Shown piece after piece: positions 31,454-40,265 of a stretch of 64,000 bases of DNA. Within the stretch, counting starts at the first letter, position 1; every line of letters starts with the position of its first letter. Location of the stretch: positions 11,307 to 75,306 of the forward strand of contig CAYTCV010000005.1 of the NCBI GenBank assembly GCA_964436465.1. The letters run 5' to 3'. Made by a program: the position numbers and the translations under genes. The stretch is from RBG-13-66-14 sp964436465 (GTDB lineage: Bacteria; RBG-13-66-14). The notes beneath the pieces were generated by a model. That model saw nothing but the letters and a program-made list of their open reading frames with translations. It did not search any database and was not told where the DNA came from.

Positions 31454-32068
31454 CTATTTCAGAGAGAAAACGACGCCCGCGTGAATATCCAGATAACTCA
31501 CCCCCGCGGCGTCACCGATGTCTATATCCTCTTCGATGCTCTCCGTCGACTGGAACTCGCCGGTGAAGTGGTAGCCCACCGCAAGGTTGACGAACATGAT
31601 GGAGTTCAGCCTGTACCCGCAACCCAGCTCGGCGTGAACCCCCTGGGCCGTGAGAAAACCGGTCCCGGTGGTATCGGTGATGGAGGCGTCGAGGGTGTAA
31701 CCCACCGCGGGCCACAGACGCCACTTCTCGCCCAAATTCACCTCGGTGAAGAGGTCGAGGGAGAAGAGCTGGTGCGACATCGGGACCGTTTTCTCAATAG
31801 TAACGGGTACCAGCCACTCGAAGGGGGAGAACTCGAGCATGGCCCTGGCCCCGATGATGCCGGCAATGGTGAGCCCGAGGTCCAGCCGGACCAGGAAGCC
31901 CGCATCGTCGAGCCCTTCGGGCACATCGTTGACGCTGGGGACGAGCACACCGGTCCCCAGCCCGATGACGAAGCCGAGAACCTGTTCGTGCTCTTCCTCC
32001 TCGGCCGCGACAGGCGCACACAGAGCGAATGCCAGAAGCGCCGCCAGCGCTATTTTACCCACGGGCAC
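31454..32068 (-). CDS. Outer-membrane beta-barrel protein, hypothetical
   Basis: About 204 residues if translation starts at GTG 32068, which places a compact signal peptide (KIALAALLAFALCAPVAA) at the N-terminus with AAGG upstream. GTG 32062 is possible too. The mature part begins with an acidic EEEEHEQ run and then alternates hydrophobic strands (VLGFVIGLGTGVLVPSV; GFLVRLDLGLTIAGIIGARAML) to a terminal VVFSLK. This is the look of an eight- to ten-strand barrel. No family is recognised. It interrupts the fabH-fabD gene order. Confidence 0.7.
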   Translation of the reverse strand: MPVGKIALAALLAFALCAPVAAEEEEHEQVLGFVIGLGTGVLVPSVNDVPEGLDDAGFLVRLDLGLTIAGIIGARAMLEFSPFEWLVPVTIEKTVPMSHQLFSLDLFTEVNLGEKWRLWPAVGYTLDASITDTTGTGFLTAQGVHAELGCGYRLNSIMFVNLAVGYHFTGEFQSTESIEEDIDIGDAAGVSYLDIHAGVVFSLK

Positions 32069-32264
32069 GGCCGCACCTTTTGGGCGCGGATACCTTTCGG
32101 GAGCACAATTCGCCAACAGCATCGGCCACCTCTGGTTAACGCGCGGCTACCGCTCCAGCTTACCAGTTACGTCCCACCGGGTCAATCGGAACCCGGTGGC
32201 CCCAGTCCGACTAAAATCCCGGATGAAACACCCCTCGGCCGGACGGAACCCGGCGGTGCAATTA

Positions 32265-32290
32265 CAAAAAAGCCCCGGCGGACCGGGGCT
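32265..32290 (-). terminator. Terminator after fabH
   Basis: On the minus strand an 8-bp stem AGCCCCGG/CCGGGGCT with a 4-base loop, then six T. It ends the ackA-rpmF-plsX-fabH direction of transcription, so the barrel and fabD genes need their own promoter or read-through. Confidence 0.9.
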
Positions 32291-32312
32291 GAAGGATGGA
32301 AAAACGACGGGT

Positions 32313-33302
32313 TCAGATGCACCAGCGCAGAAGGTTGGCGGCCCAGGCGAAACCCGCCCCGAAGGTGGTGGTGCAGACCAGGTCCCCCTTCTTGAGCCGG
32401 CCCGTGCGGTACGCCTCCTCGAAGCAGATGGGAAGGGTGGCGGCCGATGTGTTCGCCTGCCGCCCGATGTTCACGAAGGCGCGCTCGGGGGGGATGTCGA
32501 GTCTTTTCCGCACCGCCTCGATGATGCGCAGGTTGGCCTGATGGGGAACGAGGAGGTCCACGTCCTCCTCGGTGTAGCCGGCCTTGGCGAGCACCGCCTG
32601 GGCGCCCTCGACCATGGCGCGCACGGCGCCCTTGAACACGTCCTGACCGGACATGTGGACGTAGTGCATCCGCTTGTCCACGGTCTCGTGCGTCGCGGGA
32701 TTGCGGGAACCGCCGCCGGGCTGGTACAGGTGCATGCCGCTGCTGCCGTCGGCCTTGATGAAGTGGGCCAGGATGCCCTCGTCCTCGTCGACCGGCGAGA
32801 CGACCACCGCTCCGGCGCCGTCACCGAAGAGCACACAGGTATCTCGGTCCGTCCAGTCGGTGATTCGGGTCAGCGCTTCCACTCCCACCACCATGACGTT
32901 CGTCAGAATCTCCGAGCGGATGTAGGCGTCCGCTACGGAGAGGGCCGAGGCGAAACCGGCGCAACCGGCGGAGAGGTCGAACCCGCCGGCGTTCCTCGCC
33001 CCCAGACGGTTCTGCACGAGACAGGCCGTGGCGGGGAACGCGTAATCCGGGGTCACCGTCGCCACGATGACGGCGTCCAGGGCCAGGGGGTCCAGGCCGG
33101 ACATCTCCAGGGCGGCCTGGGCCGCGTTGAAGGCCATGTCGCTGGAGGCTTCGTCGTCGCCGATGATGTGCCGCTCCCACATGCCGGTCCGCGTCTTTAT
33201 CCACTCGTCCGAGGTGTCCACCATCTTCTCGAGGTCGAGGTTGTTGAGCACCTTCTCGGGGAGGTAGGACCCCACTCCGACGATACCAGCTCTACGTTGC
33301 AT
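32313..33302 (-). CDS. fabH: Beta-ketoacyl-ACP synthase III
   Basis: 329 residues. ATG 33302 is preferred over the adjacent ATG 33305 because GGAG is five bases away. It condenses acetyl-CoA (or a branched starter) with malonyl-ACP. The catalytic triad is visible: Cys114 in DLSAGCAGF, His in VPHQANLRI and Asn in NIGRQANTSAA. The last motif differs slightly from the common YGNTSAAS. GDGAGAVVV is also standard. It lies in the conserved rpmF-plsX-fabH order, with one methyltransferase gene inserted before it. Confidence 0.95.
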   Translation of the reverse strand: MQRRAGIVGVGSYLPEKVLNNLDLEKMVDTSDEWIKTRTGMWERHIIGDDEASSDMAFNAAQAALEMSGLDPLALDAVIVATVTPDYAFPATACLVQNRLGARNAGGFDLSAGCAGFASALSVADAYIRSEILTNVMVVGVEALTRITDWTDRDTCVLFGDGAGAVVVSPVDEDEGILAHFIKADGSSGMHLYQPGGGSRNPATHETVDKRMHYVHMSGQDVFKGAVRAMVEGAQAVLAKAGYTEEDVDLLVPHQANLRIIEAVRKRLDIPPERAFVNIGRQANTSAATLPICFEEAYRTGRLKKGDLVCTTTFGAGFAWAANLLRWCI

Positions 33303-33510
33303 CATCACTCCAATCATCGCCTGAAAGGCGGGGGTTCGGTGGTTGACATGGCGGCACCCGTCCATAACGTCAACGGGCGGCTCAACCGTTCTCAGCCAAT
33401 CTCACGTTACCCGAATATAACTGCCGGCGGAGTAGTGGCTCCGATTATTACGGCGTTGTATCCCATGCGCTTCTCGCGGGAATGCTCCCGGAACACGGCG
33501 GTTGCCGCGG

Positions 33511-34299
33511 TTAACGCCGCCGCAAAACGAACTGCCTCACGTAGGAGTATGCACCGTACGCGGGAAGCATACTGAAAAACTCGACGAACTTGTTGTTGTA
33601 TTCGACCTGCGCGTTGCCCAGCATCGCCGGGTAGAGCACCTTGCTCCCGAAGTAATACGTGCTGAGGAAATTCTCCTCCTCCGGCGTGGAGAGGACCGTA
33701 AAATCGCGCTTTATGTAATCGGTAAATGCGGCCCGACGGAAAAAAAGGTTGTGAGACGGTTGGGGAATCGGAGCCAGGTGCAGCGCCGACCGGGCGGCGT
33801 TGAGATTCTCCAGTCCGTCGGTAAATCCCTCGATAAGCAGGCAGAGTCCTCCCGGACGGAGCACACGCGCCAGTTCGTCCAGGGCCTTCGCCTGCTGCTC
33901 CCACGTTTCCAGATTTATCAGGCAGCGCTCGGTGAAGAGGACGTTGAAGGAGCCTTCCGGATAGGGCAGCCCGCGGACGTCCGCCCGGTCGAAGCGAACC
34001 CCTTCCAGCCCCCTGGAACGAGCCAACTCGAGCATCTCCTCGCTGAAATCCATCGCGGTGAAGGACAGGCCCAGATTTTTCGCGATATATTCCGCCGTGT
34101 AGCCGTTGCCGCAACCGACCTCGAGGAGTTCCAGCTTCTGTTCTCCCGGATGTTGACGGGACAGAAAAGCGTGAATCGCCTTGAGTTCGGCGTCACGGAT
34201 GAAGACATCCTTCATGGTGGACTGTTTCGACAGCCCCTGCTCGACGGCCTCCCGGCGGTAATGTTCCCGAATGGGGTCCATATTCCCCTCGACATCCAT
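33511..34299 (-). CDS. Class I SAM-dependent methyltransferase
   Basis: 262 residues. Motif I LLEVGCGNGYTAEYI (about 57-71), strand two end FTAMDFSEEML, motif II DRADVRGLPYPEGSFNVLFTERCLINL, then LARVLRPGGLCLLIEGF. The C-terminal part has an aromatic-rich lid (FLSTYYFGSKVLYP, AYGAYSYVRQFVL). It resembles ubiquinone/menaquinone or sugar methyltransferases. The substrate cannot be told from sequence. It sits between plsX and fabH in a lipid operon, which hints at a lipid-related substrate, but the insertion may be accidental. Confidence 0.82.
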   Translation of the reverse strand: MDVEGNMDPIREHYRREAVEQGLSKQSTMKDVFIRDAELKAIHAFLSRQHPGEQKLELLEVGCGNGYTAEYIAKNLGLSFTAMDFSEEMLELARSRGLEGVRFDRADVRGLPYPEGSFNVLFTERCLINLETWEQQAKALDELARVLRPGGLCLLIEGFTDGLENLNAARSALHLAPIPQPSHNLFFRRAAFTDYIKRDFTVLSTPEEENFLSTYYFGSKVLYPAMLGNAQVEYNNKFVEFFSMLPAYGAYSYVRQFVLRRR

Positions 34300-34386
34300 C
34301 GGACGGAATCCGTCTTCACCGTCCGGGGGATTTACCGGCGCGCATCCCCGGCGGAATTCAGACGTCGCGGCGGACGCCGCGCATCC

Positions 34387-35442
34387 TCACCCGCTTTCCC
34401 CCGACTCCGCATCGGCGGAGTTATTCTGCAGGCTCAGGATTATCCTGCCGTTCACGTCCTCGTTGACGAGGCGGCGAGCCATGGCGAGGGCGTTCATCAC
34501 CGCTTCGGCGTCGGAGGAACCGTGGGCGATGATGCTCGTGCCCCGGACGCCGAGAAGCGGCGCTCCGCCGATGGAGCTGGGGTCGGCCACGCGGCGGAAG
34601 TGGCGGAAGGCCGGTCTCATCAAGAGGCCCCCCAGGGTAACCAGGGGCCGCCCGCGCATGCCCTCGCGGAGGTGGTGAACCACCCAGTGCGACGCCGATT
34701 CGGAGAACTTTAACAGCACGTTCCCCACGAAGCCGTCGCAAACTAAAACGTCGGCCCCGCCCGTGTAAACCCCGCGCCCTTCGACCATGCCGATGAAGTT
34801 GATTCCGGGGGTTTCGCTCAGGAGACGATGGGCCTCCACCACCAGCTCGTTGCCCTTGGCGGCTTCTTCCCCGATGGAAATCAGCCCGACGCGGGGGTTC
34901 TCCACGCCGAAGATGTGCCGGAGGTAGAGGGTTCCCATGACGGCGAAGCCGACGAGATGGCTGGGCCGGTTCTGGGCGTTGGCGCCGGCGTCAATCAGGA
35001 CGCCCCAGCCCTGCGTGCCGGGAAAGGCTACGGCGATGGCCGGCCGCTCCACCCCGGGCAGGCGTCCCAGGTGGAGGATTGAGCTGGCCACCTGGGCCCC
35101 CGTCGAGCCGCAGGACACCAGGGCGCAGGCCTTGGCGTCCCGGACGAGACGGGTGGCCACGGCGATGGAGGCTTCCCGCTTCCTCTTCAGGGCGTACGTC
35201 GGAGTCTCGTCCATGGCCACTATCTCGGCGGCGTGGACGATTTCGAAGGTCCCGGGGGGTATTCTCCGACGCTCCAACTCCCCGGACACCTCGTCCGTTT
35301 GCCCGACGAGGATGATGGGGCCTATTCCGTTACGCAGGGCCAGCCTGGCGCCCTCGATTTGGGCACCCGGCGCGTCGTCGCCACCCATGACGTCCAGCGC
35401 GATGGGCGGAGGTGCCGCGTCGACTTCAGCCTTCTGCGACAA
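34387..35442 (-). CDS. plsX: Phosphate acyltransferase PlsX
   Basis: 351 residues from TTG 35442 (LSQKAEVDAAPPPIALDVMGGDDAP), with GAGGG six bases upstream. It converts acyl-ACP to acyl-phosphate at the start of phosphatidic acid synthesis. Hallmarks: ALDVMGGDDAPG, ALVSCGSTGA, IDAGANAQNRP, LISIGEEAAKGN, VCDGFVGNVLLKFSE and a GGAPLLGVRG block. Upstream in-frame codons run through the tandem hairpin repeat and are not coding. It follows rpmF as in most bacteria. Confidence 0.94.
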   Translation of the reverse strand: MSQKAEVDAAPPPIALDVMGGDDAPGAQIEGARLALRNGIGPIILVGQTDEVSGELERRRIPPGTFEIVHAAEIVAMDETPTYALKRKREASIAVATRLVRDAKACALVSCGSTGAQVASSILHLGRLPGVERPAIAVAFPGTQGWGVLIDAGANAQNRPSHLVGFAVMGTLYLRHIFGVENPRVGLISIGEEAAKGNELVVEAHRLLSETPGINFIGMVEGRGVYTGGADVLVCDGFVGNVLLKFSESASHWVVHHLREGMRGRPLVTLGGLLMRPAFRHFRRVADPSSIGGAPLLGVRGTSIIAHGSSDAEAVMNALAMARRLVNEDVNGRIILSLQNNSADAESGESG

Positions 35443-35495
35443 GGGTTTCCCTCGGGGATATAAGCAAGCGGCGCGGTTCGCCCCGGCCCCGAGCC

Positions 35496-35617
35496 GTGGA
35501 GCACGGGTTCTCCGACCCGCGGAACTGAACGGACCAGAGAGTCCGTTCTCCACGCAAAATGGTGGAGCGCGGGTTCTCCAACCCGCGGAAATGAACGAAC
35601 TAGAGAGTCCGTTCTCC
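35496..35617. repeat. Tandem 66-bp hairpin repeat between rpmF and plsX
   Basis: Two units of about 57 bases (35496-35552 and 35562-35617) with a 66-base period. Each holds a GCGGGTT-CTCC-AACCCGC type hairpin and then AGAGAGTCCGTTCTCC. The units differ at several bases, with one arm change weakening the first hairpin. It could modulate plsX expression relative to rpmF. Confidence 0.75.
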
Positions 35618-35619
35618 CC

Positions 35620-35814
35620 CTACTCCTCTTGCTTAACGGGGATGATGATTTGGCGTCCCTTGTAATAGCCGCAGGAGGGGCAGATGCGGTGGGGGAGTTT
35701 GGCCTCTCCGCATTTCGGGCAGGCGGTGAGGGTGGGCACCCGGAGGCTCGACACCCAGTGAGCCCGGCGCATGTCGCGCTTGGAGCGCGATTTCCTTCTC
35801 TTCGGTACGGCCAT
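35620..35814 (-). CDS. rpmF: Ribosomal protein bL32
   Basis: 64 residues. MAVPKRRKSRSKRDMRRAHW is the standard opening. The zinc-ribbon cysteines are in CPKCGEAKLPHRICPSCGYY (four Cys, so the zinc-binding C+ form). It belongs to the large ribosomal subunit. ATG 35814 has GGAG nearby. It is 51 bases downstream of ackA and precedes plsX. Confidence 0.97.
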   Translation of the reverse strand: MAVPKRRKSRSKRDMRRAHWVSSLRVPTLTACPKCGEAKLPHRICPSCGYYKGRQIIIPVKQEE

Positions 35815-35865
35815 GTCAAGCTCCTCGTATCAACGACGGTTATTCCGGGACCCCGGAGTCTTTTA

Positions 35866-37092
35866 TCAAGCCGTCACGGAGGCCAGGACGATGTCCCTGG
35901 TGTCCCGGGCGATGACGAGCTCTTCGTTGGTGGGGATGACCCAGACACCTACCCTGGAATCGTCCTGCGATACCCGGCCCTCTTTACCTGAGCCGGGCTT
36001 GAACGTGTCGGTGTTGAGCTGCTCGTCGAGTCGGAGCCCCAGGTACGAAAGCGATTCGCAGACCAATGTGCGGACGATGGATGAGTTCTCGCCGACCCCC
36101 GCGGTGAATACGACTGCGTCCACGCCGTTCATGGCGGCGGCGTAGGCCCCGATGTACTTGCGAATGCGGTAGGCGTAAATCTCCATGATTTCACGGCAGA
36201 GGGGGTCGTCCTTGAAGTACTGCTCCTCCACGTCCCGCATGTCTATGTACTTGTCGCCGGAGAGGCCCTTGATGCCCGACCGGCTGTTGAGGAGATTATC
36301 CACCCGGCTCGGGGAGAAGCCCTCGCTCCGCATCAGAAAGACCGGCACGGCCGGGTCTATATCACCGCAACGACTGCCCATCACCAGGCCCTCCAGGGGG
36401 GTGAATCCCATGGAGGTGTCCACGCTCTTCCCGCCCTTCACCGCCGCGACGGAGGCCCCGTTCCCCAGATGGCAGGTGATTATATTCAGCTCTGCGGCGG
36501 GGCGGCCGATGAGCTCGGTGCAGCGCTGGCTCACGTAGCGATGGCTCGTCCCGTGGAAACCGTACCGCCTCAGACGGTACTTCTCGTAAAGCCAGGCCGG
36601 TAAGGCGTATAGGTAGGCCGTCCGCGGCATGGTCTGGTGAAAAGCGGTGTCGAAGACGCCGACCTGGGGAACGCCGGGGAGCACTTTGGTCGCAGCCTCT
36701 ATCCCCTTGATGTTGGCCGGGTTATGCAACGGAGCCAGGGGGACGCACTCCTCGAGAACCTTGTGCACACCGTCATCGATGAGCATGCTCTCGCTCATCT
36801 TTTCCCCGCCGTGGACGACCCGGTGCCCCACGGCTTCTATCTCCTTCACGGACGAAAGTACCCCCGCCTCGGCGTCGATGAGCTGGTCCAGGATGACCTG
36901 GATGGCCTCGGCGTGGTCGTTCACACCGGGGGGTTCCTTCTCGAGCTTACCCTTGGATGTCTGGTATTTCAGCCGGGCCTGCCCCGCGCCGATTCGCTCG
37001 ACGAGTCCCTTCGACAGCAACCGCTCGTTGTCCATATCCAGCAGTTGGAACTTTACCGAGGAGCTGCCGCAGTTCAGGACCAGGACGTTCAT
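35866..37092 (-). CDS. ackA: Acetate kinase
   Basis: 408 residues, the usual length. It makes ATP from acetyl phosphate, or the reverse. Motifs: VLVLNCGSSSVKFQL at the start, VHGGEKMSE, FDTAFHQTMP, YGFHGTSHRYV, HLGNGASVAAVKGGKSVDTSMGFTPLEGL, SRCGDIDP and FTAGVGENS. All nucleotide- and acyl-phosphate-binding residues appear intact. A good promoter lies 87 bases upstream. No pta gene is in the window. It heads the rpmF-plsX-fabH transcription direction. Confidence 0.96.
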   Translation of the reverse strand: MNVLVLNCGSSSVKFQLLDMDNERLLSKGLVERIGAGQARLKYQTSKGKLEKEPPGVNDHAEAIQVILDQLIDAEAGVLSSVKEIEAVGHRVVHGGEKMSESMLIDDGVHKVLEECVPLAPLHNPANIKGIEAATKVLPGVPQVGVFDTAFHQTMPRTAYLYALPAWLYEKYRLRRYGFHGTSHRYVSQRCTELIGRPAAELNIITCHLGNGASVAAVKGGKSVDTSMGFTPLEGLVMGSRCGDIDPAVPVFLMRSEGFSPSRVDNLLNSRSGIKGLSGDKYIDMRDVEEQYFKDDPLCREIMEIYAYRIRKYIGAYAAAMNGVDAVVFTAGVGENSSIVRTLVCESLSYLGLRLDEQLNTDTFKPGSGKEGRVSQDDSRVGVWVIPTNEELVIARDTRDIVLASVTA

Positions 37093-37178
37093 CGGTGGGC
37101 CCGCAGCCTTGAGCTGGATTTATTTAATCATCCCCGCCCAAGGGGGCGGGAATCTTCGCAAGCGGCTTTTGGAGCGGT

Positions 37179-37207
37179 AGTGTAGCACCCGAGCCCCGGT
37201 TAGTCAA
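37179..37207 (-). promoter_or_regulatory. Sigma-70-type promoter for ackA
   Basis: Minus strand TTGACT, a 17-base spacer, TACACT. It lies 87 bases upstream of the ackA ATG. Confidence 0.75.
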
Positions 37208-37267
37208 GAACGGGCCGACCCGGATTTACACGCCACCATCGGTCTCCGGCGGAACCGCGACCAAAGG

Positions 37268-37293
37268 TAAAGCGGATGGTCCGGACCACCCGC
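37268..37293 (-). terminator. Terminator after the T9SS-like secreted gene
   Basis: On the minus strand GCGGGTGGTCC/GGACCATCCGC, an 11-bp stem with one wobble and essentially no loop, then TTTACCTTT. The T-run is interrupted, so efficiency is uncertain. Confidence 0.55.
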
Positions 37294-37320
37294 TTCAGGA
37301 GGTGCGTAAGGGGTTGCGCG

Positions 37321-38859
37321 TTACCGGGTGATGACCAGAGGCGCGCTCGCGCTCGTGCCGTTGCTCGAAGCCTGGACGAAGTACGCCCCGGAACGGAGCC
37401 CCGCGGTATCCACGGAAAGCTCGTGCCGCCCCGCGGTCAGCGTGCCCGAGTAAACGGTTCCCACGCGGCGCCCGGCCGTATCGTACACGGCGACCTCGAC
37501 GTTTCCGGTCGCCGGCACATCGAAGCTAACGACCGCGCCGTTATCGGTCGGATTGGGGGTGATGGAGCTGAGGACGATGCGGGGCGGGGCATGACCGTCG
37601 GCGTTGCCTTCCTGCGGCACGGGGTCGTGCCGGTAGTAGATGTCCCAGCCCGAAGCACCCGTCGTAGTGTACGAATAGATGAGGTCCAAATCCCCGTTTT
37701 TCCCCTCGGAAAGCGCTATCCGCCGGCTGTCGCCGATAATCGGTCCGAAGATAGTGGGGGCGCTCTGACTTTCGAGACCGATATCGGACTGGTAGAGGTT
37801 GTAGTGGTTCTCGGTCCCCTGGCACCACACAATCCGTACGCCGGTGCGACAGGCGGACATGGCGGCCTGCTTGACGTGTACTTCGCCCGAAGCGCTGACC
37901 GGCATATCTCGGAGAACCCAAACGCCGTCCGGGTCCGAAAGGTCCTTCACCGAGTACCGAACCTGTGTGGGTCCGTACTCGTCGGGATTGTAAATGTCCG
38001 TGTCCACGAGCGGTATCTGCGACGGCGAAGCCGTAATCTGCCCCGCCGGTTCCTGGCTGTGAGTCTGGGACAGGAACAGATAGCCGTTATACAAGGTGAT
38101 GTCCATCGGGGCTCCCCGCCCGAGATTCATCTCCTCGGTCCACGTGCCGTCCGGATGGAGCTTTTTATAGTAGATGAACCAGTCATTCTTCGTGTCGCGG
38201 TCGTCGGCCCAGAATAGGTGGAGGTTCCCGGCATCGTCCAGCTTCATCGCCGGCACCCAGCGGAAGTAACGACCGGCGTATGTGAGCCGCACCTCATCGG
38301 ACCACTGGCCCTTTTCCAGGCAGCGGTAGTAGAGCTCGAAGTCCATCGGCTTATCGCCGTTCCTGCCGTCACTCCAAACGAGGTGCACTTTACCGCTGGG
38401 CTCGGCCACCACCAGCGGAGCCACTTGAATGGAGCCCGGCACGACGACGAGCGGAAGGTCCTCGCTCCAGGTGCCGGTCGCGGCGTCGTAGCGGCACCAG
38501 TACAGGTCGCTGTTGGGATACTCCAGGCGGTAGTCGTACCACACGACGGTTATGTTCCCCCTTGCGTCAATCGCCATCGAGGGGCCGTTGGAAAAATTCT
38601 CCCCGTGGCTCAGACGCAGCGGTTCCGACCAGGTGCCGCCCGCGTTGTTCATGTAGTAAATTTCAGTGTTGCCCGGCTCCTCATGGTCGGAGAAAAACAC
38701 CATGTGGAGCGTTCCGTCGTTATCCACCACCTGGCTGTTCGTACCGGGGCCGCCGCAGTACTCCACCGCGTCGGTCGTGACGATGGGCACCGGCTCACCC
38801 CAGGTGTTGGCGAGTACAACCCCGGCCAGGAGTACCAGCACCAGCGTCGCGTTCTTCAT
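37321..38859 (-). CDS. Secreted BNR/propeller-like protein with T9SS type A-like sorting domain
   Basis: 512 residues from ATG 38859 (MKNATLVLVLLAGVVLA), which has GGGAGG at good spacing. A nearby in-frame ATG at 38883 has a poorer site. Residues about 20-400 carry sialidase/BNR-style repeats (TLHMVFFSDH, NITVVWYDYR, KVHLVWSDGRNGD, NLHLFWADDRD). The last about 90 residues match the type A sorting domain pattern: SSITPNPTDNGAVVSFDVPATGNVEVAVYDTAGRRV, then TAGRHELSVDTAGLRSGAYFV. This implies export across the outer membrane by a type IX-like route. No por genes are in the window. Confidence 0.86.
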   Translation of the reverse strand: MKNATLVLVLLAGVVLANTWGEPVPIVTTDAVEYCGGPGTNSQVVDNDGTLHMVFFSDHEEPGNTEIYYMNNAGGTWSEPLRLSHGENFSNGPSMAIDARGNITVVWYDYRLEYPNSDLYWCRYDAATGTWSEDLPLVVVPGSIQVAPLVVAEPSGKVHLVWSDGRNGDKPMDFELYYRCLEKGQWSDEVRLTYAGRYFRWVPAMKLDDAGNLHLFWADDRDTKNDWFIYYKKLHPDGTWTEEMNLGRGAPMDITLYNGYLFLSQTHSQEPAGQITASPSQIPLVDTDIYNPDEYGPTQVRYSVKDLSDPDGVWVLRDMPVSASGEVHVKQAAMSACRTGVRIVWCQGTENHYNLYQSDIGLESQSAPTIFGPIIGDSRRIALSEGKNGDLDLIYSYTTTGASGWDIYYRHDPVPQEGNADGHAPPRIVLSSITPNPTDNGAVVSFDVPATGNVEVAVYDTAGRRVGTVYSGTLTAGRHELSVDTAGLRSGAYFVQASSNGTSASAPLVITR

Positions 38860-38891
38860 CTTCGCACCTCCCGCCTTCTTCATTCCCTACT

Positions 38892-38920
38892 AAATTAGCC
38901 TAAAAAATGCTTTCTGGCAA
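38892..38920 (-). promoter_or_regulatory. Sigma-70-type promoter for the T9SS-like gene
   Basis: Minus strand TTGCCA, a 17-base spacer containing a T-run, TAATTT, 33 bases before the preferred ATG. Confidence 0.72.
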
Positions 38921-39157
38921 GGCGGATTCTTCGTGTATTACGAGCTTCACCAATACACGTTAAAGCACACACCGTGCCACATTCACCGGACAGAAAGCGA
39001 CTGATTTTACATGGGTCTATCTTCAATTCGGTGAACAAGTTACGCGTTCACTCCCCGGAACGACCGGCCGGTTCCGTGACGACGATGGGTAGAATATGGG
39101 GCCTGTTTCACTGACCGTGTTACATTTCCTCCCCTCACCGGAGTGAAATTTTCTTAT
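38921..39157. other. Intergenic region without a gene
   Basis: Part of a 317-base gap between two minus-strand genes. It is AT-richer than its surroundings, as expected of a promoter region, and I see no open frame or RNA gene in it. Confidence 0.6.
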
Positions 39158-39183
39158 AAAAAAGGGGGCGCGGAATGCCCCCC
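39158..39183 (-). terminator. Terminator after the Asp-tail gene
   Basis: Minus strand GGGGGC, a 7-base loop, GCCCCC, then six T. Confidence 0.85.
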
Positions 39184-39200
39184 AACGTTAAAAAATCCGC

Positions 39201-40148
39201 TTACGGGCTCGGCCCCCAGACGTCTCCCCCGCCATCGTCGTCGTCATCGTCGTCGTCGTCGCTGGACGGACCCCAGACGCCGCCGTGGTCGTCATCGTCA
39301 TCATCGTCGTCGTTCCCGGAGACCCAGCCCCCGTTATCGTCGTCATCGGACTCGGCGGGGGTGCAGAACGCGGCGAAAATCACATCCAGAAGACAGGAGG
39401 CGACGGCCTCCCCGGCACCGTTGTCCTCCTCGCCCGACTCCGCGTCGTAGCCGAAGTAGAACTCCTCCACCACGACCCCCTCGGGCACGACGCTCACGAA
39501 GCGGGTTTCCAGGGGGATGTCCGTGCCGTCGTACAGGGTGAGGCGGTGGGAACCCGAGGTCAGCCGAAGCTCGAGCCCGTCGTGCGGGACGACTCCCACG
39601 GGATTTCCGTCCACGGCGGCGGTGAATCCCCGCCCGTCGCAGCGGACGAGGAGCCGCCCCCAGGTGACCGTCTCCTCGACGACCGGCGGGAACCGGCGGT
39701 GGAAACCCTCGACGGCGGCGGCGGTCAGGAGGGGAAGCACGTCGGCGGAGGTGCCCGTGAAACGCCGCTCCTCGAGAACCTTGCCGTTCACCCCGACCAG
39801 ATTCAGGCTCCAGTCGCCGTCGGCCTCGATGAAGACGAAGAGGACGGCGCGGGCGCCGTGCTCGGCGGCGGGACCCAGGTAGGGGGTGAAACCGCGGACT
39901 CTCTCCTCCGGGCCCCAGACGCCGGAATCCGGCTCGTCCGCCACGGTCCCGCTGTAGACCAGGTCCATCTCCCCGCCGAAGGTTTTTATCAGCACCCCGT
40001 CGGCGTGGTCGGCCTCGACGGACGCGTCGCCCCGCAGGTCCACCACCGGCGCCAGGGCGATTCTCTCACCCTGGGTGGAAAACACCCGCAGCTCGCCGCC
40101 CAGGGACACCAGACATAAAATCGAGACGAAAAAAGCGATTCGACGCAC
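39201..40148 (-). CDS. Secreted PEGA-like protein with polyaspartate C-terminal repeats
   Basis: 315 residues with a signal peptide (MRRIAFFVSILCLVSLGGE). Residues about 165-225 resemble a PEGA-type surface domain (RLLVRCDGRGFTAAVDGNPVG ... LTSGSHRLTLYDG). After a VASCLLDVIFAAFC segment, the last 50 residues are three Asp runs of four, eight and nine residues. The later two are each followed by Gly-rich spacers and VWGPS. The tail could bind Ca2+ or give mineral contact, but this is only inference. The aspartate codons mix GAC and GAT, so this is a coding repeat and not a simple homopolymer error. Confidence 0.75.
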   Translation of the reverse strand: MRRIAFFVSILCLVSLGGELRVFSTQGERIALAPVVDLRGDASVEADHADGVLIKTFGGEMDLVYSGTVADEPDSGVWGPEERVRGFTPYLGPAAEHGARAVLFVFIEADGDWSLNLVGVNGKVLEERRFTGTSADVLPLLTAAAVEGFHRRFPPVVEETVTWGRLLVRCDGRGFTAAVDGNPVGVVPHDGLELRLTSGSHRLTLYDGTDIPLETRFVSVVPEGVVVEEFYFGYDAESGEEDNGAGEAVASCLLDVIFAAFCTPAESDDDDNGGWVSGNDDDDDDDDHGGVWGPSSDDDDDDDDDGGGDVWGPSP

Positions 40149-40265
40149 CGCAAACCTCCCGGAACGGTATTGGTTAATTATACCAGCAAATCCGCCCGGT
40201 TCCCGGGAACCCTTTATTTCCCCGGTGAGGCTGTGGTAGCATCCCTCTTTCGAGCGGAGGCGGCG

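Noticed and set aside
39201..39350. The Asp-rich tail as a frameshift artefact
   Set aside because: The codons alternate GAC/GAT and the VWGPS motif also appears as VWGPE earlier in the same protein, so the frame is consistent.
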